Shown one piece after another: positions 58,547-64,000 of a stretch of DNA of 64,000 nucleotides. The stretch lies in assembly GCF_001949145.1 (NCBI RefSeq), contig NW_019091451.1, positions 20,081 to 84,080 on the forward strand. Reading direction: 5' to 3'. Numbering within the stretch: position 1 is the stretch's first letter; every line of letters starts with the position of its first letter. The notes below the pieces were generated by a model. The model had not been told where the DNA came from, made no database searches, and worked only from the letters and a program-made list of their open reading frames with translations. The position numbers and the translations under genes are program-made. Origin of the DNA: Acanthaster planci. Taxonomy: Eukaryota; Echinodermata; Asteroidea; Valvatida; Acanthasteridae.

Positions 58547-61500
58547 TCACTTGGGAACCTTTCTGATTTCGTGAGCAAACCATAATGCAAGGGTCAACAG
58601 CGTGAGGGACCCAGACTGGTGAGCTGCAGCCAACTTGGTGGGCACAAAGTACAGCAGGGTGCAGATACCGAGGGTTATCTGTGGGGGGAAGCAGCAATGG
58701 AAAACTTAACACATGGATTACTGCACAATAATTCTACCCCAGCACTCCAGTTAAAGCTCCAAAGATCTGCACTTTGTTATGTAATGTTATGTTCAGTAAA
58801 ATAACTAACTTTTTCAGTGTTATAAGCACATGGTATCTTGTTTGCCTTCTTTGTAAAAGGAGTTTGAATTCTGCCAAATTAATATTTATCAATTAAGCTT
58901 TAAGTGGAGTCCATGCACTTTCCCTGAACATTTATCTGATATATATTCCTCCTATCTGTAAACCTCAACATATTTTCATCTATTCTCTGTGTGTCTATCT
59001 GTAGACTTGCAACTACATAGCCGTGGAATCCTTGGTTTAAATGCCACAAATGCTTCCCAACAGACAAGCTGCAGCAATAAGTAGGAAGTTTGGGCACGCC
59101 AAATGCTTATGGGAAAGAGGCAACTGAGACTCAGCACATGGCCAGAAGCCAGATTCAAACCCCCAAGTATCCAATCAGGAGTCAGTTTACTTGTACTCAA
59201 ATGGGTCTGTTAAATTGCACATGATGTTGATTTCAATCTTACTTGTGCAGCACCCATTGCCAGCATGCAATTCACAGCTAGATTGGCTCTTGCTGGAAGT
59301 GGCACCTTGCGAGCCAGCAGCCACAGTCCTGCCACAGCTAAGGCAGTTGTCGTACCCTGTAAAAGAAACCAATTTGGTTTCATACATCAACCTTCAGCTC
59401 TTGCCTGTACTTAATCTCTCCCAATCACTTTCATTTAATATTCACATTCACTCATTGCCTATACTTTACCACATGATCATGCCAACCACTAATTTTCATT
59501 ATTTGGAGTCTACAAATAAGGTATTGTTTCCTCCAAAGCATTTTATACTGGCATATCTGGCTGACCGATGCCTTCACTGGTTCTCATGTTTAATTTACTG
59601 GAGTGTGCAACCTGCGCACACACCCAGAACAGTATGAATCAGTTCACAGGAGGAAAAGTACAGTCAATGATAGTGTTCACACACAATGCACACGTGAGGC
59701 TTCTCTGAATAGGCAGCAGAGTCCTTTCTATGATGAGTTCCACACAAAGCATCTTAGACTTTTCTCAAATTCGTTTCATCTTTACCATTTTTTCCCTATT
59801 CGTGACACAGATGTTGGCTTAGAGTGAACATTTTACAGGAAATCATTTCATTATAAGAATCAACTTATTAAAGGAAACATTCTCAGTCGCAGAAATAGTC
59901 AAGTTTGACTAGGAATGAAGTCCTGTAATGTTTGTACAAACCAGGATGCGATGATCAAACTGTACTGTTGTCGGATTCTCAAAGACATTCTTGTATTTCG
60001 GCTCGATAGCCATGATGTCATCTGGCACCCACTTATCAGCCATCTTAGGGAAAGAGTTATAGACCAGGCCAGCATCGAGCCCAGCCACAAAGGCACCTAT
60101 GATGCAGAGCACAAGCAAATGAAGTTCAACTATTGAGACCCTTTTTTCCCAAAATTTGTTATGTTATCGTAAGTGTTCGTATCGTATCGTATGTTTGTAT
60201 ATTTGTGGTATTCAGCAATCTTTCAGAATCATCACTGATATTTATGCACTGAAATTTTCTCTTGAAGATCATCGCACTGTTGGCTACTATTTTGCTGTTT
60301 CAATACAATCACCACAGCACTGTACCTGATAAAGCTGTGAAAAAGACCAAAGCCATGGTTCCGTGTGCACACTTCCTTAGTAGTGGCAAATACCGGCTGT
60401 CAGCAATCTGCAAAAAAAAAATTGTGGGACAATCACCCTTCAAGCTTAGTGAACCGAGTTCACCAGAGCAGTGAATGACTGAAAGGCACTGTTTGCAGAA
60501 CATAAACGAATAACATCTGTGGTACTGATTTTCTTCATTTTTCACCATCCTGGTTTTCATGTCACTGGGGATTGGAATCATAACCCCCCCACACACACAC
60601 ACACTAAATGAATATCCATCTATCTGTGCTTTCAAATGTTGTTGATTCCTGAGATTTGTGTCTTCAGAAATTGTCCTCAATTTTTGTCTGACCCTTCCCT
60701 CACAAAATCCCAGACTGTACACAATGTCTTCTAAAAATTCAACCCTAAATTTCAGCTATGTCGCAAAACACCCCAAAAGATCTGGGGAAAATGGTTTTTG
60801 AAGGTACCACAAATCAAACTATTTTAAACCCCTCCACAAGAGATTTGAAAGTCCAGAAGCTGCATCAGATCAATTGATGTCCACTCAGTAATCACTTACA
60901 GGCCTGTACTGCAGGAGATGCGACAGGCCACTCCACAGCATCAGGGAGTAGAGGGCAAAGGCCGAGCCCAGGTGGCTGGCTAGCCTGTACTGACTGACCC
61001 GGGGCATGTCTGTTGGCTCTGGCTCCTTCAGACCACTCTTCACCATGTACCAGCCCAACAGACCCTACATGGGGGGAACAAAATTTGTATGTACATTTGT
61101 ACCAGCCTTGAGACTTGACTTTATCATTACCCATAACCTCGAACTCCAACCCCCCCCCCAGCTCTTTTGGCTTAAATGCGTCCTGTTTTTCAAAATCATC
61201 AAACTGCCTTCACTGTGACACTGGATACAGCCTGAGTCCTCAAAAATCCTCCATTGTTTCTTGAATAGGTTGGAGGGATGGCCAATGCCTCAATCCTTCA
61301 AAAACCTTTAGCAATGCCTGTCATGTTGAGGCAGTGCAAATGGTGCCCTCGTGCAGGACTGGTGCAGGACTCGTGTAGATGATTTTGAAAAGAGCTTTAA
61401 AGTTTTACTCAGAATGAAATGTATTCAGTGTATAAAAAAACAAAATACTTCACGATATATACACTTTACTCTCTCAGATGAAACTGCATTCCAAGGAGTT

Positions 61501-63859
61501 TCAAATGACCCACACTCGCTCTTCACAGCAGAATCCAATCATTATTAAATACGACAAAGTTTTGTACAGTAGAAAAATGTTTACACACCTGGAATAACAG
61601 CAGTGATCCATAGATGAGAACCCTGGGCTTCATGGCCTTGGTAAACCAACCCTTCTTCCAGAAGTATACCGCCGGAAAGAGAAACACCAGGCCGATGGCA
61701 CGCCCCCACATGCGATGGCCGTACTCCATGCGCCAGATCCACTTGAACTCATCTAGTGTGATGTCATGGTGCACACTATGCAGTCAAAGCAATACACAAC
61801 CTTCACATTGCTATCAAGCCTTGGGTTCATTTCTCCCGCCTTTGCTTCCAGCTCCAAAAACCCACCTGGGCATTTTTTTTAATAAAGCAAGTGAAAAGGC
61901 TCTAAATTGTAGCTTGGATTTCCACATTTGAATCTTTCTGCCCCCCCCCCCAAAAAAATGGCTTGCGTGATTTCAGAGATATTAAAATCGTCTAAGATCA
62001 CAAGGCTGGAACGGAAGGCAAAGACAACAGCCACAGTTGAGAGAAAGCAGCAGCATGGTACATACATGTACCGACGTATCCAGTCTGTAAAGTGGACTTA
62101 CTATTTGTATTCCGGGAATTGCTTGTATCTGTCAAACTCGGCCTGCCATTCCTCTTGGGTCCGGGGAGGTTTCATTCCTTTGATCAGGTGCCAGTCAGTC
62201 ATTGACAAGCCCGATTCTGTTAACCTGCAGATCATCCCAGTTTGAACACAGCTAGTTGTTAAAAATGTCTGCTAATTTCTGTCAAATTGATTCTGCATCA
62301 CATTTTCCCAGTTAAACCCCCCACTAGAAAACTACTCAGGTACAATGTGCCTTATGCTTCTGATGTGAACAATACCAGGAAAGTTATGCCCTTGAATTAC
62401 TAAAGTACATGTAGCACAGAGGTTTCCTACTACACCTATATCATTACATGAATGGGTAGGTTCTACATGTACAAGCAGTCCATGCATGAGCAAATTAAGC
62501 CCCAGCATTGAATTTGGTAAATGTAGGTAATGCTTTTCAAACACTATTTAAAATCTTGGACACACATTACATACAAGACTTATAAGTCAGGATATTCACA
62601 TGGGCAGGATATTGAAAGCCCTAAAATGCAGCAGACATGACACACTGTCATGACGTAATGAATGAATTTAACTTGCCCAGATGGGATCAAGCACACATAA
62701 CATTATAAGGTGCCTCTGGTCCTTTGTCAATAATGGTTAATCACGGCCAAGCTTTTAACCCTCCTATGCTAAAATGCATTCTTGACACAGTTGTCATATC
62801 AGTCAAAATCGGTCAAATTTCCCATACGTGTCTGTGTACTGGGGGAAACCAATTGAAAGGCATTTTGACTGTTTTTGACGGTTAAAACAGAAGGAGGGTT
62901 AATAGAGGGACCACTTAAACACTTCAAAAATATGTACATGTACTTTTTCCATTTGAATCTTAAAATATGTACATCACATCCGTAACCCATTCCTTTACCT
63001 AGTCACTCCTCCAAGCACCACTGCACCAACCACCATGCCACAGCATCCCATCAACCACCAGCCAACAATCTTCTGGGCGTGTGCTGGAATGGTTTGGGCC
63101 TGTTGAGCAGCCCCAGCGTCTGCTATCCCACTGCTCTGAAAGCGTCGACTAACATGCTGAAGTCCTCTTTGGACCTGAACAGATGTATGGAAAGATTGGT
63201 TTTGTGAGGCAGCTTCCGTTCAATTTCTGTACTTTTTCGTTGTTTTTATTTCCTACAATGTACATGTACTTGCTTTACCAATGGCTATGTTGGAACTCGA
63301 CATTTTCTAGAGCAACAGATCTCCAATGTTTCTTAAATTAAACCCAGGCCCAATATCCAATTTTGATAACCCTAAAATGTGGTCAGCCACAAATTCAAAA
63401 AGGATGCTTTCCAATTTCCTCCCTCAACCAAATTTTTGAACTTTCTGCTGTCAATAAAGCAAAAGAATCCTTACAATACAACTGGACAAAAATCAAAATG
63501 TAATTGTCTTCCTGAAAATTATACACAAAACTATAGTTTTGAAACAACAAATGGCCAAAGTTCTCAAGCTCTTCCTTACATGCCTTACAGTAATACATGT
63601 ACATATACATTATATACTTCACTTCGTGTATTGTGTTCTTCAACATGGTCAAATGAATTCAAACTTTACAATTTGTAAACCACTTTGCTTCGTTTGGATT
63701 GGCTTTATCAAGTTCAATATCTAAACTTGCCTTTAATGGGCGGGTACGTACATGTAGTCTAGCCAGCTGTGACGTTTTAACAAAGTGGCTCAACTGTGTG
63801 AGAAGCCCCAGTCTTAGTCTACTGGAACAGGTCAGTGCTGATGACGCTGTGTGTCTAAC
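58547..63859 (-). CDS. COX15: Heme A synthase COX15, nine exons, start codon unresolved
   Basis: Oxidises heme O to heme A for cytochrome c oxidase; a polytopic inner mitochondrial membrane protein. Exons in coding order: 63859-63752, 63174-62999, 62224-62102, 61775-61589, 61064-60900, 60407-60326, 60096-59942, 59356-59243, 58678-58547 (stop 58547-58549). All borders are GT-AG with matching phases, giving about 413 codons, close to the known family size. Signatures are [78 protein letters not shown] and [12 protein letters not shown]. The His residues in EYGH, SHLG, FDH and AAHQ are the conserved heme-ligand candidates. The first exon ([19 protein letters not shown]) looks like a targeting sequence but holds no in-frame ATG. 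It opens after a stop, so an acceptor near 63859 is likely and the start codon lies upstream, possibly outside the window. Confidence 0.94.
60590..60604. repeat. (CA)n microsatellite
   Basis: A short CA run after a C-tract in COX15 intron 5. Confidence 0.85.
62225..62998 (-). other. COX15 intron 2
   Basis: No supported nested feature. Confidence 0.5.
63175..63751 (-). other. COX15 intron 1 (of the visible exons)
   Basis: Contains tacatgtacat motifs only. Short ORFs on both strands lack support. Confidence 0.5.
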
Positions 63860-64000
63860 CTTCAATCAAAAGAATTGCAAATAAAATAGTCAAAAACACT
63901 TCTCAGTCTTCTGCTAAATACTTGACTCATGACAAAAACGAACGAACCAGCTTCAGCATTTGATAATTATGTTATTGAAAAGTATGAAAGCACGTTACTT
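63860..64000 (-). other. Region upstream of the first visible COX15 exon
   Basis: On the minus strand ATGs occur near 63960 and 63930 (the latter starting MSQVFSRRLRSV), but neither joins in frame to the 63859 exon by an obvious donor. Confidence 0.35.

Noticed and set aside
59191-59637. 148-codon plus ORF
   Set aside because: Antisense to COX15 exon 8, no motif.

Overview
The window is nuclear DNA from an intron-rich animal. It was read from a draft assembly with a 626-base N gap at 19713-20338. Spliced metazoan gene structures, extracellular LDLa/PAN/CUB/trypsin modules, dispersed ATGTACAT palindromes and abundant small foldback elements suggest a marine invertebrate deuterostome. An echinoderm is my first guess, with hemichordate or cephalochordate possible; the species cannot be fixed from sequence alone.

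Layout. Positions 1-3013 are a degenerate satellite of about 230 bp. Positions 3014-14753 are gene-poor: one EGF-like exon remnant on the minus strand (4840-5027), a decayed non-LTR retrotransposon (about 5308-6540), one foldback element (8691-8882) and two weak minus-strand exon candidates. Positions 14754-42679 (+) hold one large gene of 24 exons. Its lengths and phases join into a single frame of about 1928 codons. The predicted product is a type I membrane protein with signal peptide, intact S1 serine protease, LDLa, PAN, CUB-like, CUB, CUB, then a second S1 domain without its catalytic residues, LDLa, PAN, CUB-like, CUB, then LDLa, PAN, CUB-like, CUB, one transmembrane helix and a short tail. 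I do not recognise this architecture as a named protein, and it is the main discovery candidate.

Positions 47087-56729 (+) hold a complete 15-exon mitochondrial glutamyl-tRNA synthetase (EARS2). Positions 58547-63859 (-) hold nine exons of the mitochondrial heme A synthase COX15, whose start codon is not resolved. EARS2 and COX15 converge tail to tail about 1.8 kb apart. Both act in mitochondrial respiratory chain biogenesis, but in separate pathways (translation and heme A supply).

The protease gene appears to have grown by duplication of whole modules. Nearly all module-boundary introns are phase 1, both protease domains share internal intron phases 2/1/0, and the second and third LDLa exons share 31 identical bases running across the splice donor. 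The N-terminal protease keeps His/Asp/Ser. The second has Thr, Asp and Asn at those places and no basic residue at its activation site. Exon coordinates were derived by hand from splice consensus, phase and homology, not from transcripts.
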